Shown: positions 50,718 through 61,762 of the stretch, piece after piece
How the letters are laid out: every line of letters begins with the position of its first letter
Numbering within the stretch: the first letter of the stretch is position 1
Assembly: GCF_008801695.1 (NCBI RefSeq)
Contig: NZ_VZPF01000003.1
Span: forward strand, 1 to 64,000
Length of the DNA: 64,000 nucleotides
Direction: 5' to 3'
From: Pantoea stewartii subsp. stewartii
GTDB taxonomy: Bacteria > Pseudomonadota > Gammaproteobacteria > Enterobacterales > Enterobacteriaceae
Made by a program: the position numbers and the translations under genes
Notes under the pieces: generated by a model
Seen by the model: only the letters and a program-made list of their open reading frames with translations
Told to the model about the DNA's origin: nothing
The model's database searches: none

Positions 50718-51019
50718 AATGGAGCGGGGATTATAAAGTATCTGTTCGGGGCAATCCAGCGTTGTTCGGCTGGTTGCTGAAATAAGCAGCAATGTTTTAC
50801 TTGCTGATAACTATGATAAAACCGCCAAAAACGCTACGCTGATACGCAGCGTCGTCGCATGCGCGGTGAAGCGCTATTGTCTTATCGGGCTTAACAGTAG
50901 GAAAGACAGCCGCGATCACGACATTGCTCCGCAAATAAGCGTTAACCACTGGCAAGATTATGACGAATACGGATTCTTTGCGTGAGCGGCCAGGACGCAG
51001 CGCAAAGCCAGGAGGCCTC

Positions 51020-51535
51020 ATGAGCGAACACAACATCACCGATATCATTGCACCGGACCTGAACGTCCTCTTCTGCGGCATTAATCCCGGTCAGTCGACC
51101 GCGCACACCGGCTATCATTTTGCCCATCCCGGCAATCGCTTCTGGAAGGTGATTCACCTGGCAGGGTTTACGGTGCAGCAACTGAAGCCGGAAGAGGAGC
51201 AGCGCTTACTGGAGACCGGCTGTGGTATTACAATGCTGGTCGAGCGTCCGACCATTCAGGCAAATGAACTGGCCAGTGATGAGCTACGTGATGGCGGTCA
51301 GCGGCTGATGGACAAGGTTCTATGCTATCAGCCTGCCGCGCTGGCTATCCTGGGCAAAGATGCCTTTAAACGCGCGTTTCGTCAGAGCAAAGTGGAATGG
51401 GGCGAGCAGCCGATCTACATGGGGAAAACCCAGGTGTGGGTGTTGCCGAATCCCAGCGGATTAAACCGGGCCTCACTGGAAGAGATGGTGGCGCTATATC
51501 GCCAGATGTACGAGGCGTTACAGCTGCGGCGTTAA
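51020..51535 (+). CDS. mug: G/U mismatch-specific DNA glycosylase
   Basis: Removes uracil, thymine adducts and ethenocytosine opposite G in double-stranded DNA. The 171-residue product has the active-site CGINPGQSTAHTGYHFAHPG and the second motif LPNPSGLNRA. ATG 51020 follows AGGAGG. It faces rpoD, with a shared terminator between them, as in related enterobacteria. Confidence 0.96.
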   Translation: MSEHNITDIIAPDLNVLFCGINPGQSTAHTGYHFAHPGNRFWKVIHLAGFTVQQLKPEEEQRLLETGCGITMLVERPTIQANELASDELRDGGQRLMDKVLCYQPAALAILGKDAFKRAFRQSKVEWGEQPIYMGKTQVWVLPNPSGLNRASLEEMVALYRQMYEALQLRR

Positions 51536-51573
51536 TGGTGGCGGTTTGCGGGAAAAGGGCAGAGCAGCAGACA

Positions 51574-51600
51574 TAAAAAACCCCGGCGAACCGGGGTTTT
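51574..51600. terminator. Bidirectional terminator between mug and rpoD
   Basis: AAAAAACCCCGG and CCGGGGTTTT with a 4-base loop work for both converging transcripts. Confidence 0.93.
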
Positions 51601-51607
51601 AAGGGAC

Positions 51608-53437
51608 TTAGTCGTCGAGGAAGCTACGCAGCACTTCCGAGCGGCTCGGGTGGCGCAGTTTACGCAGGGCTTTCGCTTCAATCTGACGAATACGCTCACG
51701 GGTAACGTCAAACTGTTTGCCCACTTCTTCTAACGTGTGGTCGGTGTTCATATCGATACCGAAACGCATGCGCAGCACTTTGGCTTCACGCGCGGTCAGG
51801 CCAGCCAGCACGTCGTGGGTCGCAGAACGCAGGCTCTCAGAGGTCGCAGAGTCCAGCGGCAGCTCCAGCGTGGTGTCTTCGATAAAATCACCCAGATGTG
51901 AATCTTCATCATCACCAATCGGCGTCTCCATAGAGATAGGCTCTTTGGCAATCTTCAGCACTTTGCGGATCTTATCTTCTGGCATCAGCATACGCTCAGC
52001 CAGTTCTTCTGGCGTCGGCTCACGGCCCATCTCCTGCAGCATCTGGCGCGAAATACGGTTGAGTTTGTTGATGGTCTCAATCATATGCACCGGAATACGG
52101 ATGGTACGCGCCTGGTCAGCGATAGAACGGGTAATCGCCTGACGAATCCACCATGTGGCGTAGGTCGAGAACTTGTAGCCGCGACGGTATTCAAACTTAT
52201 CAACCGCTTTCATCAGACCGATGTTACCTTCCTGAATCAGATCCAGGAACTGCAGACCACGGTTGGTGTATTTCTTGGCGATGGAAATCACCAGACGCAG
52301 GTTAGCTTCAACCATCTCTTTCTTCGCGCGGCGGGCTTTCGCTTCACCGATCGACATCCGACGGTTGATGTCTTTCACCTGCTCGATGGTCAGGCCGGTT
52401 TCTTCTTCAATCTGTGCCAGCTTCTGCAGCGAACGCATCACGTCATCCTGCACGTCCAGCAGTTTTTCAGACCATGGCTTGTTCATCGCCAGTGCGGCTT
52501 TGAACCAGCTCTCGTTGGTCTCGTTACCGGTGAACAGCGTAATGAAGTTTTTCTTCGGCATTTTGCACACTTCAATACAGAGCTTCATGATCAAACGCTC
52601 CTGGGTACGGACACGTTCCATCATTTCGCGCATATTGTTCACCAGATAGTCGAACTGCTTCGGTACCAGGCGGAACTGTTTGAAGACGTCAGACAGGTTC
52701 TGGATCTCAGCGACAGAGGCCGCATGGCTGCGTCCTTTGCTCTTGATCACATCGCGCGTCGTTTCGTATTGCGTACGCAGGTCAGAGAACTTCTCGCGCG
52801 CCAGTTCCGGGTCGATAGAGCAGTCGTCGTCGCTCTCTTCGTCGTCATCGTCGTCGTCATTACGATCTTCTTCGGACAACTCAGAACCGACGTGGGTGGC
52901 GGTCGGTGCCAGGTCTTCTTCTGCGTTAGGATCGACAAAGCCAGTGATAAGGTCTGACAGACGCGACTCACCGGCTTCAACACGATCGTACTGATCCAGC
53001 AGGTAGGTAATGGCTTCCGGATATTCAGCAACGGAACACTGAACCTGGTTGATACCGTCTTCAATACGCTTCGCGATGTCGATTTCGCCTTCGCGGGTCA
53101 GCAGTTCAACGGTACCCATTTCACGCATGTACATGCGAACCGGGTCGGTGGTGCGGCCAATTTCAGATTCAACGCTGGATAATACCTGAGCGGCAGCTTC
53201 CGCGGCATCTTCGTCAGTATCGGAGCTGTTTTCATTCAGCATCAGATCGTCGGCGTCCGGGGCTTCTTCAACCACCTGGATGCCCATGTCGTTAATCATC
53301 TGGATGATGTCTTCGATCTGATCGGAGTCGACGATATCTTCCGGCAGATGGTCATTGACCTCAGCATAGGTCAGATAGCCTTGCTCCTTACCACGGGTGA
53401 CAAGAAGCTTGAGCTGTGACTGCGGGTTTTGCTCCAT
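51608..53437 (-). CDS. rpoD: RNA polymerase sigma-70 (housekeeping sigma factor)
   Basis: Directs RNA polymerase to most promoters. The 609-residue product has region 1.1 at the start ([20 protein letters not shown]), an acidic Asp/Glu-rich insert around residues 190-210, region 2 with [20 protein letters not shown], and region 4 with [20 protein letters not shown]. It is the last gene of the rpsU-dnaG-rpoD operon; here 551 bp with tandem repeats separate it from dnaG. Confidence 0.98.
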   Translation of the reverse strand: MEQNPQSQLKLLVTRGKEQGYLTYAEVNDHLPEDIVDSDQIEDIIQMINDMGIQVVEEAPDADDLMLNENSSDTDEDAAEAAAQVLSSVESEIGRTTDPVRMYMREMGTVELLTREGEIDIAKRIEDGINQVQCSVAEYPEAITYLLDQYDRVEAGESRLSDLITGFVDPNAEEDLAPTATHVGSELSEEDRNDDDDDDEESDDDCSIDPELAREKFSDLRTQYETTRDVIKSKGRSHAASVAEIQNLSDVFKQFRLVPKQFDYLVNNMREMMERVRTQERLIMKLCIEVCKMPKKNFITLFTGNETNESWFKAALAMNKPWSEKLLDVQDDVMRSLQKLAQIEEETGLTIEQVKDINRRMSIGEAKARRAKKEMVEANLRLVISIAKKYTNRGLQFLDLIQEGNIGLMKAVDKFEYRRGYKFSTYATWWIRQAITRSIADQARTIRIPVHMIETINKLNRISRQMLQEMGREPTPEELAERMLMPEDKIRKVLKIAKEPISMETPIGDDEDSHLGDFIEDTTLELPLDSATSESLRSATHDVLAGLTAREAKVLRMRFGIDMNTDHTLEEVGKQFDVTRERIRQIEAKALRKLRHPSRSEVLRSFLDD

Positions 53438-53592
53438 AAGACGGTATCCACACTTCTGTTAATTAGATTGGTGTCGGTCGGCAGCGAGCCAACAATAACA
53501 TTGAAGGCATTTCGTTCTCGCCGCTGCCTTCGTCGCGGCCTGGGCTTTGCCCATTAGTAATCGGCACTTAAGCCGCAAATTTTATGTCGGGC

Positions 53593-53945
53593 CTGGCTTA
53601 CTCGCCATTTTTGCCTCTGACAGTGCTCGTCATCCTCACGTACATCAGTACGCTCCGGTGACTGCGCGCTTTCAGCGACAAAACCTGCTTCGACGCCAAT
53701 AGCCCGAGGACGGAAGCTGGCTTACTCGCCATTTTTGCCTCTGTCAGTGCTCGTCATCCTCACGTACGTCAGTACGCTCCGGTGACTGCGCGCTTTCAGC
53801 GACAAAACCTGCTTCGACGCCAATAGCCCGAGGGCGGAAGCTGGCTTTCACAACATTTTTGCCACTGGCGGTACTCGTCATCCTCACATAGCGGAGGTAA
53901 CGGTTCGCTTACCGCGACAAAACCTGCTTCGCCCTGAATAACTAA
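53593..53945. repeat. 124-bp tandem repeat between rpoD and dnaG
   Basis: Two nearly identical 124-bp units start at 53593 and 53717, each beginning CTGGCTTACTCGCC; a third, diverged and shortened unit starts at 53841. The units contain ACGTAC-TCAGTACG symmetry and a shared end around ACAAAACCTGCTTCG. The whole intergenic stretch 53438-53988 has no gene. The repeats lie within the operon's transcribed region. Confidence 0.85.
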
Positions 53946-53988
53946 ACCTGCCGCTCCGGTTACGGACAGCAGCAGGTAGGGTAACCTG

Positions 53989-55734
53989 TTACTTTTTCGC
54001 GAAGGCCTGGCTCAGTGTCCAGAGCTCGCGACGTTCGTCGGTGCTGAGTCCATGGGTGCGTTCTCGCGCAATCAGGAACTCCAGTCGTTCTTCCAGAGCC
54101 GCGTCATAAATACTGGCCAGGGAATCCTGGAACACCGCTTCGCTCTCTTCATCCACTATCATGTGGTTCCACACGGCCAGTGTTTCAAGCGTTTGGCTAA
54201 AATTTGTTCCGCGATATAACTCTAGTAGCTGACCGGTGGTCAATCCAGGATTCTCGTTACAGCGCTTCACTAATTCAATAAATAGCGGTAAACCGGCTAT
54301 TTTTGACTCGGCCAGCCCATCCAGTGCAGGGACCAGGCTTGCCAGTTGTGGATTCTGAATCAGCAACGCCACCAGAACGCGCATTGTGGTGCGTTTCAGC
54401 GGCGGAGCAACCGGTGCGCTTGCGCCCTGTGCCTGTTTAGGCATCAGCTTTTCAAGCTGCGCATCATCCAGAATACCGAGTTTGTTTCCCAGTTCCTGAC
54501 GCAGATAAATGCGTAACGTTTCACCAGGAATCTGCGTGATCAGTGGCAATGCCAGTGTACTTAAACGCGCTTTGCCGTCACGAGAGCTTAAATCGACCTG
54601 CGGCAACAGGCTGTCGAACAAAAACGAAGAGAACGGCATAGCCTGCTCCATCCTCGCTTCGAATGCGGCTTTACCTTCTTTGCGAACCAACGTATCCGGG
54701 TCTTCGCCGTCAGGTAAAAACATAAAGCGTAGTTGACGACCGTCATTCATGTAAGGCAATGCGGTTTCAAGCGCTCGCCAAGCGGCTTCACGTCCGGCGC
54801 GATCGCCGTCGTAACAGCAAATTACGTTATCCGTACTGCGAAACAGCAACTGAATATGTTCAGCCGTGGTCGATGTACCCAGTGAGGCAACCGCGTAGTC
54901 CACGCCGTATTGCGCCAGGGCAACGACATCCATATAGCCTTCCACCACTAACAGGCGTTTCGGTTCAGGATGATTTTTTAAGGCTTCATACAGGCCATAC
55001 AGCTGACGACCTTTATGAAAAACAGGCGTTTCGGGCGAGTTCAGATACTTCGGCGTATCATTACCCAGCACGCGGCCGCCAAAGCCGATAACGCGGCCTC
55101 GCTTATCGCGGATGGGAAACATCACGCGCTCGCGAAAGCGATCGTAAACCCGGCCTTTGTCATTACTGACCAGCATGCCCGCTTCCATTAATGACTCGCG
55201 ATCTTCCGGCTGCTTACCAAAGCGTTTGAGAACATTGTCCCAACCGGCGGGGGCATAACCTATCGCGAAATGATTAATGATATCGGCGCTCAGGCCGCGA
55301 TGTTGAAGATAATCGCGCGCTGACTGGGCACTGGATTGCTGCAAACTCTGCTGATAAAAACCGTTAAGGTTGTCCATCAGTTGGTACAGGCTCTGGCGCT
55401 GATGGCGTTCCATCGGGCTGGGCCCGTTACCCGCTTCGTAAGGGACATCTAACCCGTGAGAAGTGGCTAACTCTTCGATACTTTCAACAAACTCCAGACG
55501 ATCGTAGTTCATCAGAAAGTCGATGGCATTACCGTGCGCACCACAACCAAAACAGTGATAAAACTGTTTTTCGCCATTTACGGTAAAAGAGGGGGTTTTC
55601 TCATTATGAAAAGGACAGCACGCATGATAATTCTTTCCCTGCTTTTTTAGCTTTACGCGAGCATCGATCAACTCCACGATGTCCGTGCGGGCAAGTAAGT
55701 CATTGATAAATACGCGTGGAATTCGTCCTGCCAT
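53989..55734 (-). CDS. dnaG: DNA primase
   Basis: Makes RNA primers at the replication fork. The 581-residue protein has the N-terminal zinc site CCPFHNEKTPSFTVN with HCFGCG, the RNA polymerase core with EGYMDVVALAQYG and DGDRAGREAA (Toprim acidic residues), and a C-terminal helicase-binding domain. It is the middle gene of the rpsU-dnaG-rpoD macromolecular synthesis operon. Confidence 0.98.
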   Translation of the reverse strand: MAGRIPRVFINDLLARTDIVELIDARVKLKKQGKNYHACCPFHNEKTPSFTVNGEKQFYHCFGCGAHGNAIDFLMNYDRLEFVESIEELATSHGLDVPYEAGNGPSPMERHQRQSLYQLMDNLNGFYQQSLQQSSAQSARDYLQHRGLSADIINHFAIGYAPAGWDNVLKRFGKQPEDRESLMEAGMLVSNDKGRVYDRFRERVMFPIRDKRGRVIGFGGRVLGNDTPKYLNSPETPVFHKGRQLYGLYEALKNHPEPKRLLVVEGYMDVVALAQYGVDYAVASLGTSTTAEHIQLLFRSTDNVICCYDGDRAGREAAWRALETALPYMNDGRQLRFMFLPDGEDPDTLVRKEGKAAFEARMEQAMPFSSFLFDSLLPQVDLSSRDGKARLSTLALPLITQIPGETLRIYLRQELGNKLGILDDAQLEKLMPKQAQGASAPVAPPLKRTTMRVLVALLIQNPQLASLVPALDGLAESKIAGLPLFIELVKRCNENPGLTTGQLLELYRGTNFSQTLETLAVWNHMIVDEESEAVFQDSLASIYDAALEERLEFLIARERTHGLSTDERRELWTLSQAFAKK

Positions 55735-55764
55735 AAGCCCCGTTTTTTCAGCTCATAAACGACA

Positions 55765-55801
55765 ACAAGCCGCGCTTCCTTTCGGAAAGCACGGCCTTTT
55801 A
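55765..55801 (-). terminator. Partial terminator/processing hairpin between rpsU and dnaG
   Basis: On the minus strand GGCCGTGCTTTCC pairs with GGAAGCGCGGCTT around a GAAA loop, without a long T-run after it. In E. coli this place has an internal terminator and RNase E site that lower dnaG relative to rpsU; the structure here fits that. Confidence 0.75.
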
Positions 55802-55850
55802 CTTGACTCGGTCTGCGTTTATCACGCTGTGGAGGCGAACCTCCGGGATA

Positions 55851-56078
<228 letters not shown>

Positions 56079-56344
56079 TCAATAAAATTCGGTTTTTCTG
56101 CTGACTGCGGCGCCAGCACATTTCAAAATGGTGCAGCATTTTACTCCAACTCGCGTCGGCTTGTAAAGCACCATGGATAATTAAGAACCAACAGGAGCGT
56201 ATGCCTGTGCGGCTGCCGTTTTTTTCCAGGTGCGGGAGTATAGCGCACTCTTTAGGCAGCAGAAAATGACTTTTTGCGTGGATTGAGTCCTCTTTTTGCA
56301 CAGTGGCTATGCTAAACTGCGCGCCGCAAGAATGAGGTGAAGCA

Positions 56345-57358
56345 ATGCGAATTCTGGGTATTGAAACATCGTGCGATGAAACCGGCATCGCAATCTATGA
56401 TGACGAGGCTGGCTTAGTCGCGAACCAGCTCTACAGCCAGGTAAAACTGCATGCCGATTACGGCGGCGTGGTACCGGAACTGGCTTCGCGCGATCACGTA
56501 CGTAAAACGGTGCCCCTGATTCAGGCGGCGCTGAAACAGGCGGATTTAGCGCCGCAGCAGATTGATGCGGTGGCCTATACGGCGGGGCCGGGCCTGGTCG
56601 GCGCGTTGCTGGTGGGCGCGACGATTGGGCGCGCGCTGGCCTTTGCGTGGAAGGTGCCTGCGGTGCCCGTGCATCATATGGAAGGTCATCTGCTGGCGCC
56701 GATGCTGGAAGACAATCCACCCGCCTTCCCGTTTGTGGCCTTGCTGGTTTCTGGCGGCCACACGCAGCTGATCAGCGTTACCGGCATTGGTGAATATGTA
56801 CTGCTGGGCGAGTCAATTGACGATGCCGCAGGCGAAGCCTTCGATAAAACCGCCAAATTGCTGGGGCTGGATTATCCCGGCGGTCCCATGCTGTCGAAAA
56901 TGGCGCAGCAGGGCACGGCTGGACGCTTCACGTTCCCGCGTCCGATGACCGATCGTCCGGGGCTGGATTTCAGTTTCTCGGGCCTGAAGACCTTTGCGGC
57001 GAATACCATTCGTGGCCATGACGATGACGCGCAAACCCGTGCCGACATCGCCCGTGCGTTTGAAGATGCGGTGGTGGATACGTTGGCCATCAAATGCAAA
57101 CGCGCCCTGGATGAAACCGGTTTTAAGCGGCTGGTGATTGCGGGCGGCGTGAGTGCCAACCGTACGCTGCGCGAGCAAATGGCGGTCATGATGCAGAAGC
57201 GCGGTGGTGAGGTATTTTATGCCCGTCCTGAATTTTGCACCGATAACGGCGCCATGATTGCCTACGCGGGCATGGTGCGTCTGAAAGGCGGTACGCGGGG
57301 AGAGCTGGGCGTAAGCGTCAGGCCGCGCTGGCCGCTGGCCGAACTGCCTGCCATCTGA
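56345..57358 (+). CDS. tsaD: tRNA threonylcarbamoyladenosine synthase subunit TsaD
   Basis: Transfers threonylcarbamoyl to A37 of ANN-reading tRNAs with TsaB and TsaE. The 337-residue product has [20 protein letters not shown], the metal-binding HHMEGH, and the ATP-site [11 protein letters not shown] and [11 protein letters not shown]. It is a cytoplasmic Kae1/ASKHA-fold enzyme. ATG 56345 follows GAGGTGA. Confidence 0.98.
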   Translation: MRILGIETSCDETGIAIYDDEAGLVANQLYSQVKLHADYGGVVPELASRDHVRKTVPLIQAALKQADLAPQQIDAVAYTAGPGLVGALLVGATIGRALAFAWKVPAVPVHHMEGHLLAPMLEDNPPAFPFVALLVSGGHTQLISVTGIGEYVLLGESIDDAAGEAFDKTAKLLGLDYPGGPMLSKMAQQGTAGRFTFPRPMTDRPGLDFSFSGLKTFAANTIRGHDDDAQTRADIARAFEDAVVDTLAIKCKRALDETGFKRLVIAGGVSANRTLREQMAVMMQKRGGEVFYARPEFCTDNGAMIAYAGMVRLKGGTRGELGVSVRPRWPLAELPAI

Positions 57359-57361
57359 CAG

Positions 57362-57388
57362 AAAAAAGCCGGTCAACCGGCTTTTTTT
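57362..57388. terminator. Terminator between tsaD and plsY
   Basis: AAAAAAGCCGG and CCGGCTTTTTT with a TCAA loop; bidirectional between converging genes. Confidence 0.93.
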
Positions 57389-57392
57389 ACGC

Positions 57393-57992
57393 TTACTGTT
57401 TCTTTTTGCGCTTCCAGATTTTACTTTCCTGACGACGCCACAGACGTTGGATGTTGTCATGATGTCGCAGCAAAATCAGGCAGGAGAGCATGGAAACCGG
57501 GAACGTAAACTGCGGTTTAAACCACCAGACATAGAACGGCGCAATCAGGGCGCTGACAATCGCCCCAAGCGATGAGTAACCGCTGAGCAGGACGGTCAAC
57601 AGCCAGGTGCCGGTCATCAGCCCGGTCAGATCCCAGCCGATCGGCGCGATAGCACCAAACGCGGTCGCCACGCCTTTCCCGCCTCTGAAGCGGAAAAACA
57701 CCGGATAAATATGGCCCAGACAGGCGGCAATAGCGGTTAAGCCCAGGTAAAGCGGGGGCACGTGAAGCAGGTACGCCAGCCAGACAGGCACCATACCTTT
57801 CAGAATATCGAATACCAGCACCGTTGCTGCCGCCGCTTTGCCGCCAAGGCGCAGCACATTGGTGGCACCCGGGTTGCCTGAACCGTGGGTGCGGGGATCG
57901 GGTAGCCCGGCGAGTTTGCATACCAGAATCGCACTGGAGATGGACCCACACAGATACGCGAAAATAATCATACCAAGCGCGAAAGCACTCAT
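57393..57992 (-). CDS. plsY: Acyl-phosphate glycerol-3-phosphate acyltransferase
   Basis: An inner-membrane enzyme that puts the first acyl chain on glycerol-3-phosphate, using acyl phosphate. The 199-residue product has about five helices and the conserved loops [28 protein letters not shown] and the substrate site around HIYPVFFRF. The C-terminus is very basic (KIWKRKKKQ). Confidence 0.96.
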   Translation of the reverse strand: MSAFALGMIIFAYLCGSISSAILVCKLAGLPDPRTHGSGNPGATNVLRLGGKAAAATVLVFDILKGMVPVWLAYLLHVPPLYLGLTAIAACLGHIYPVFFRFRGGKGVATAFGAIAPIGWDLTGLMTGTWLLTVLLSGYSSLGAIVSALIAPFYVWWFKPQFTFPVSMLSCLILLRHHDNIQRLWRRQESKIWKRKKKQ

Positions 57993-58100
57993 AACACCGT
58001 CCCGTTTCCTTTGGGGTCGTTTTGATCACGTCAACTATGGATAATACGCACAATCTGCCGGAAGTGGTATCCGGCCTGGCCAAAAACAGAGAGCACCGTC

Positions 58101-58460
58101 ATGGATATCGTCTTTATAGAACAACTCACCGTCTTCACTACAATTGGCGTTTACGACTGGGAGCAGGGGATTCAGCAGAAGCTGGTGATCGATATCGAAA
58201 TGGCCTGGGATAACCGCCAGGCGGCCGCCAGTGACGATGTTAAGGATTGTCTGAGCTACGCTGACGTCTCTGAGGCGATCCTGACACATCTGACGGGCGG
58301 ACGTTTTGCACTGGTCGAACGCGTTGCCGAAGAAATTGCGGATCTGTTGATGAACCGTTTCAATTCGCCCGGTGTGCGTATAAAGGTAGCAAAACCGGGC
58401 GCTGTAGCGCAGGCCGCGCAGGTTGGCGTGCGAATTGAGCGCGGGACTATTCCTAAATAG
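58101..58460 (+). CDS. folB: Dihydroneopterin aldolase
   Basis: Folate pathway enzyme that cleaves dihydroneopterin to hydroxymethyl-dihydropterin. The 119-residue product has MDIVFIEQLTVFTTIGVYDW with the family YDWEQ motif, DVKDCLSYADVSEAI and the catalytic Lys in RIKVAKPGAV. It diverges from plsY; ATG 58101 follows a purine-rich stretch. Confidence 0.95.
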   Translation: MDIVFIEQLTVFTTIGVYDWEQGIQQKLVIDIEMAWDNRQAAASDDVKDCLSYADVSEAILTHLTGGRFALVERVAEEIADLLMNRFNSPGVRIKVAKPGAVAQAAQVGVRIERGTIPK

Positions 58461-58653
58461 TGATGATGTGATTGCCATCACAATGAAACCAAACCAAATT
58501 ATGGTCTGTCTCAGCAGGTGCCGTTTCGTTATAACAAACTCAATGGCAAGCGAGCTTAATGTTATATTCAGGCTGGACAGATAAGATTCAAGGCGATAGC
58601 GCGACTGCTAGCGCCTTTTTCATGGTTTTAAAACGGACAGAGGGAATACATTG

Positions 58654-59472
58654 ATGGCAGATATTCATCAGCTGTGGGTAGCTGCAATCCTGGGCGTGGT
58701 AGAAGGGCTGACCGAGTTTTTACCGGTCTCTTCCACCGGGCACATGATTATAGTGGGGCATTTGCTTGGCTTTGAGGGTGACAAAGCCGAAACCTTTGAA
58801 GTCGTGATTCAGCTAGGCTCCATTCTGGCGGTAGTCGTGATGTTTTGGCGGCGTTTGTTTGGCCTGATCGGCATCCACTTTGGCGAAGTCAAACACGAAG
58901 GGACAGGAACCGGTCGCTTAACGCTGATTCATATCCTGCTGGGCATGATTCCTGCTGTCGTGATAGGGCTGGTCTTACACGATCAAATTAAAACGCTGTT
59001 TAATCCGATAAATGTTATGTATGCGCTGGTGGTCGGCGGTTTGCTGCTGTTAGCGGCGGAATTCCTGAAGCCAAAACAGCCAAAATCCGTTGGCGTGGAT
59101 GACATTACTTATCGTCAGGCGTTTATGATCGGCTGCTTCCAGTGTCTGGCGCTGTGGCCGGGCTTCTCGCGTTCAGGTGCCACGATTTCAGGCGGGATGC
59201 TGATGGGCGTGAGTCGCTATGCGGCGTCCGAGTTCTCCTTTATCCTCGCCGTACCGATGATGATGGGGGCGACCGGGCTGGATCTGTACAAGAGCCTGGG
59301 CTTCCTGAGCATGGCCGACTTCCCGATGTTTGCAGTGGGTTTTATCACTGCCTTTGTCGTCGCGATGATTGCGATCAAAGTGTTCCTGGAGCTGATCAAA
59401 CGCATCTCTTTCGTATCGTTTGCGGTCTACCGCTTTATCGTAGCGACTGCGGTTTACATGCTGTTCACGTAA
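58654..59472 (+). CDS. uppP: Undecaprenyl-diphosphatase UppP
   Basis: An inner-membrane phosphatase recycling the undecaprenyl carrier for cell wall synthesis; it also gives bacitracin resistance (bacA). The 272-residue product has [20 protein letters not shown] and the second motif [14 protein letters not shown], both catalytic, and eight or so helices. ATG 58654 after GAGGGAA is chosen over the TTG one codon upstream. Confidence 0.97.
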   Translation: MADIHQLWVAAILGVVEGLTEFLPVSSTGHMIIVGHLLGFEGDKAETFEVVIQLGSILAVVVMFWRRLFGLIGIHFGEVKHEGTGTGRLTLIHILLGMIPAVVIGLVLHDQIKTLFNPINVMYALVVGGLLLLAAEFLKPKQPKSVGVDDITYRQAFMIGCFQCLALWPGFSRSGATISGGMLMGVSRYAASEFSFILAVPMMMGATGLDLYKSLGFLSMADFPMFAVGFITAFVVAMIAIKVFLELIKRISFVSFAVYRFIVATAVYMLFT

Positions 59473-59500
59473 ACCCAACGCGGCCAGGTCACTGGCCGCG

Positions 59501-60718
59501 TTAACCTCTGCCTTCGGCAACGGCGTCGATGCGGCGCCGCGTCAGCTCTTCCCGCACCGCACTCCCTTTAAAGCCCGCCTCAACCACCGCTTTCGATGAC
59601 ACGGCCTGCGCCCGCGCAAATGCGCGCCGCAGATAGTCGCCCTGTGGATACGGCATGCTGGCGAGCCCACCGCGCCCACGGGCATCGGCTTCGCTACACA
59701 GCGCCAGTTGATGCACGCGTTCAGGTTTACGCCAGGCGTCGAGACGGTCAAATAACGCCACAATCGCCTCAGAAGGCAACTGCTCAATGGTGTGCATCGT
59801 GTCGTGGAATTCGGTTACCAGCAGGGCTAAATCGCGAATGGCATTCGGCACGCGCAAACGCTCACAGAGTGCGGCAACCAGCGGCACGCCGGCGGGGCCA
59901 TGACCGCGATGGCTGGGCCACTTTTCAACGGGCGTTAACGCTTTGCCTACATCGTGAAACAGCGTGGCAAAACGTACATCAATGGCCTCACTTAAGGCGG
60001 CGGAGAGCGTCAATGCCATCAGCGTATGCACGCCCGTGTCAATTTCAGGATGCCATCTGGCGGGGGCGGGGATGCCATAAAGGTTATCGATTTCCGGGAA
60101 CAGCACCTTCAGGGCACCGCAGTCACGCAGCACCTGAAAATAGACCTGAGGATTATGCGAGGACAGCGCTTTTTCGGTCTCTTTCCACACGCGCTCAGCG
60201 GTAAGATCGGCCAGCTCGCCGCTCTCCACCATTTGCCGCATCAGCGCCTGGGTTTCATCGGCAATGCGAAAGTTAAGGTGGGCAAAGCGCGCAGCAAATC
60301 GCGCCACGCGCAGCACGCGCAGCGGATCTTCACTAAAGGCTTCTGAAACGTGGCGCAGCAGTCGGTCAGCAATATCCTGTTGCCCCTGGTAGGGATCATA
60401 GAGCGTGCCGTTTTCATCGCGGGCGATGGCGTTGATCGTCAGATCGCGGCGTTGTAAATCCTGCTCCAGCGTGACGTCCGGGGCCGACCAGGTGGTAAAA
60501 CCGGTATAGCCTTTGCCGTTTTTGCGTTCGGTGCGCGCCAGTGCATATTCTTCGCGGCTGTCAGGATGCAGAAACACCGGAAAATCGCGGCCCACCTGAT
60601 GATAGCCCTGTTCCAGCATGCTTTCTGGCGTTGCGCCCACGACCACCCAGTCTTTGTCTTTAACCGGCAATTTCAACAACGCATCACGCACCGCACCGCC
60701 AACAAGAAACGTCTTCAC
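59501..60718 (-). CDS. cca: CCA-adding tRNA nucleotidyltransferase
   Basis: Adds or repairs the 3' CCA of tRNAs. The 405-residue product begins [20 protein letters not shown] with the DxD metal site (DKDWVVVGA), then [12 protein letters not shown] and an HD domain ([11 protein letters not shown]) with phosphatase/phosphodiesterase activity in enterobacterial Cca. GTG 60718 follows TGGAG and matches known N-termini; the frame is open upstream to 60790. The C-terminus is shorter than in E. coli. Confidence 0.96.
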   Translation of the reverse strand: MKTFLVGGAVRDALLKLPVKDKDWVVVGATPESMLEQGYHQVGRDFPVFLHPDSREEYALARTERKNGKGYTGFTTWSAPDVTLEQDLQRRDLTINAIARDENGTLYDPYQGQQDIADRLLRHVSEAFSEDPLRVLRVARFAARFAHLNFRIADETQALMRQMVESGELADLTAERVWKETEKALSSHNPQVYFQVLRDCGALKVLFPEIDNLYGIPAPARWHPEIDTGVHTLMALTLSAALSEAIDVRFATLFHDVGKALTPVEKWPSHRGHGPAGVPLVAALCERLRVPNAIRDLALLVTEFHDTMHTIEQLPSEAIVALFDRLDAWRKPERVHQLALCSEADARGRGGLASMPYPQGDYLRRAFARAQAVSSKAVVEAGFKGSAVREELTRRRIDAVAEGRG

Positions 60719-60877
60719 GCACCACTCCAGAGATAAATAAGCGACCTGCGCGTCTGCGGGCGTCCTGCACCTGAATTCAGACGGGCACAACCCTTATTGT
60801 TACACAAATTCGACATATTGCAGACAGGCCAAAAAGGGCATCTTACGATCCCCTTTTGCAGCGAGCGGTGGAAAAGG

Positions 60878-61498
60878 TTAGTTCATCCAGCGATCGTTTT
60901 TCTTGCGACGCGGCACCATATGCGGCAGCAACAGACCCAGCAGCAGGCCCACGCCGAGCACGCCGCCACCGTACATAAACCACTGCATGATGATCGTGCG
61001 CTGTTTGTCATCCAGCTGAACGTTAGCGGCATTGACCTTCTTCTGGGCCACAATCAGTTCGTTCTTCAGCTTCTGATTTTGCTCTTTCAGCCCATTGATG
61101 ACGCTGTCGCTGCTGGCCACTTTATTCTGCATCTCGGCCGTGCGCTGGTTCCAGCTGTTGTCAATGTTCGCTAACTTAGCTGTCAGGTCTTTAACCTGTT
61201 GTTCTAACTGAGGCACCCGGGTGCGCAGGCTGGGATTTTCACTCAACTGCGACAGGGGAATCCAGACGGTGCGGCCTTCCGCATCGCGCACCTGGCCATA
61301 TTTGGTGGCGTCATTGGTTTGTAGCAGTTCGACCTGTTCACCCGCGTTCAGCTTACCGAGCAGGCGAAACTGGTCGCCGGGGCCGCTGCGAACCCAGGTG
61401 GATAATTCGTCAGAAACATAGCGTTTTTGATCGGCATGAGCAGGTGTAAGGGCGCTGAGGGCCAGCAAAGTGATTCCAGCAAGTGTGATTTTTTTCAT
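60878..61498 (-). CDS. ygiM: SH3-domain membrane protein YgiM
   Basis: A 206-residue protein with signal peptide (MKKITLAGITLLALSALTPA-HA), a bacterial SH3 domain (YVSDELSTWVRSGPGDQFRL), a coiled coil (VPQLEQQVKDLTAKLANI) and a C-terminal membrane helix (GGGVLGVGLLLGLLLPHM) with basic tail. This is the TIGR04211 type. The function is unknown; the gene is paired divergently with ygiF as in E. coli. Confidence 0.95.
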   Translation of the reverse strand: MKKITLAGITLLALSALTPAHADQKRYVSDELSTWVRSGPGDQFRLLGKLNAGEQVELLQTNDATKYGQVRDAEGRTVWIPLSQLSENPSLRTRVPQLEQQVKDLTAKLANIDNSWNQRTAEMQNKVASSDSVINGLKEQNQKLKNELIVAQKKVNAANVQLDDKQRTIIMQWFMYGGGVLGVGLLLGLLLPHMVPRRKKNDRWMN

Positions 61499-61762
61499 TC
61501 GATTTCGTTTTGTTTAAAAATAAAGATAATTTACCGGCACAGTCTGTAGAGGCTTCGCATAAATCTGAATGAGAACTATCCTGGTCTCATAAGAGTGCGA
61601 AAAGGCGAGCGAAAGCAGAAAGAAACCAGAGACAGCAAGGCTTCTGTGCATTACTCTTCGCCTGAAAACCCGCATCTTCGGCTCAGTGGATGCAGCAGAA
61701 GATAACCTTAAACGGGCAGGGAATATATCCTCAAGTGCCAGCGACGTAGTGAATAAAAAAAT

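Noticed and set aside
52085-52957. 290-codon open frame opposite rpoD
   Set aside because: A mirror of the conserved sigma factor sequence with no independent signals.
53593-53945. CRISPR array
   Set aside because: The repeats are 124 bp, adjacent and without spacers; no cas genes are nearby. No other CRISPR-like array was seen in the window.
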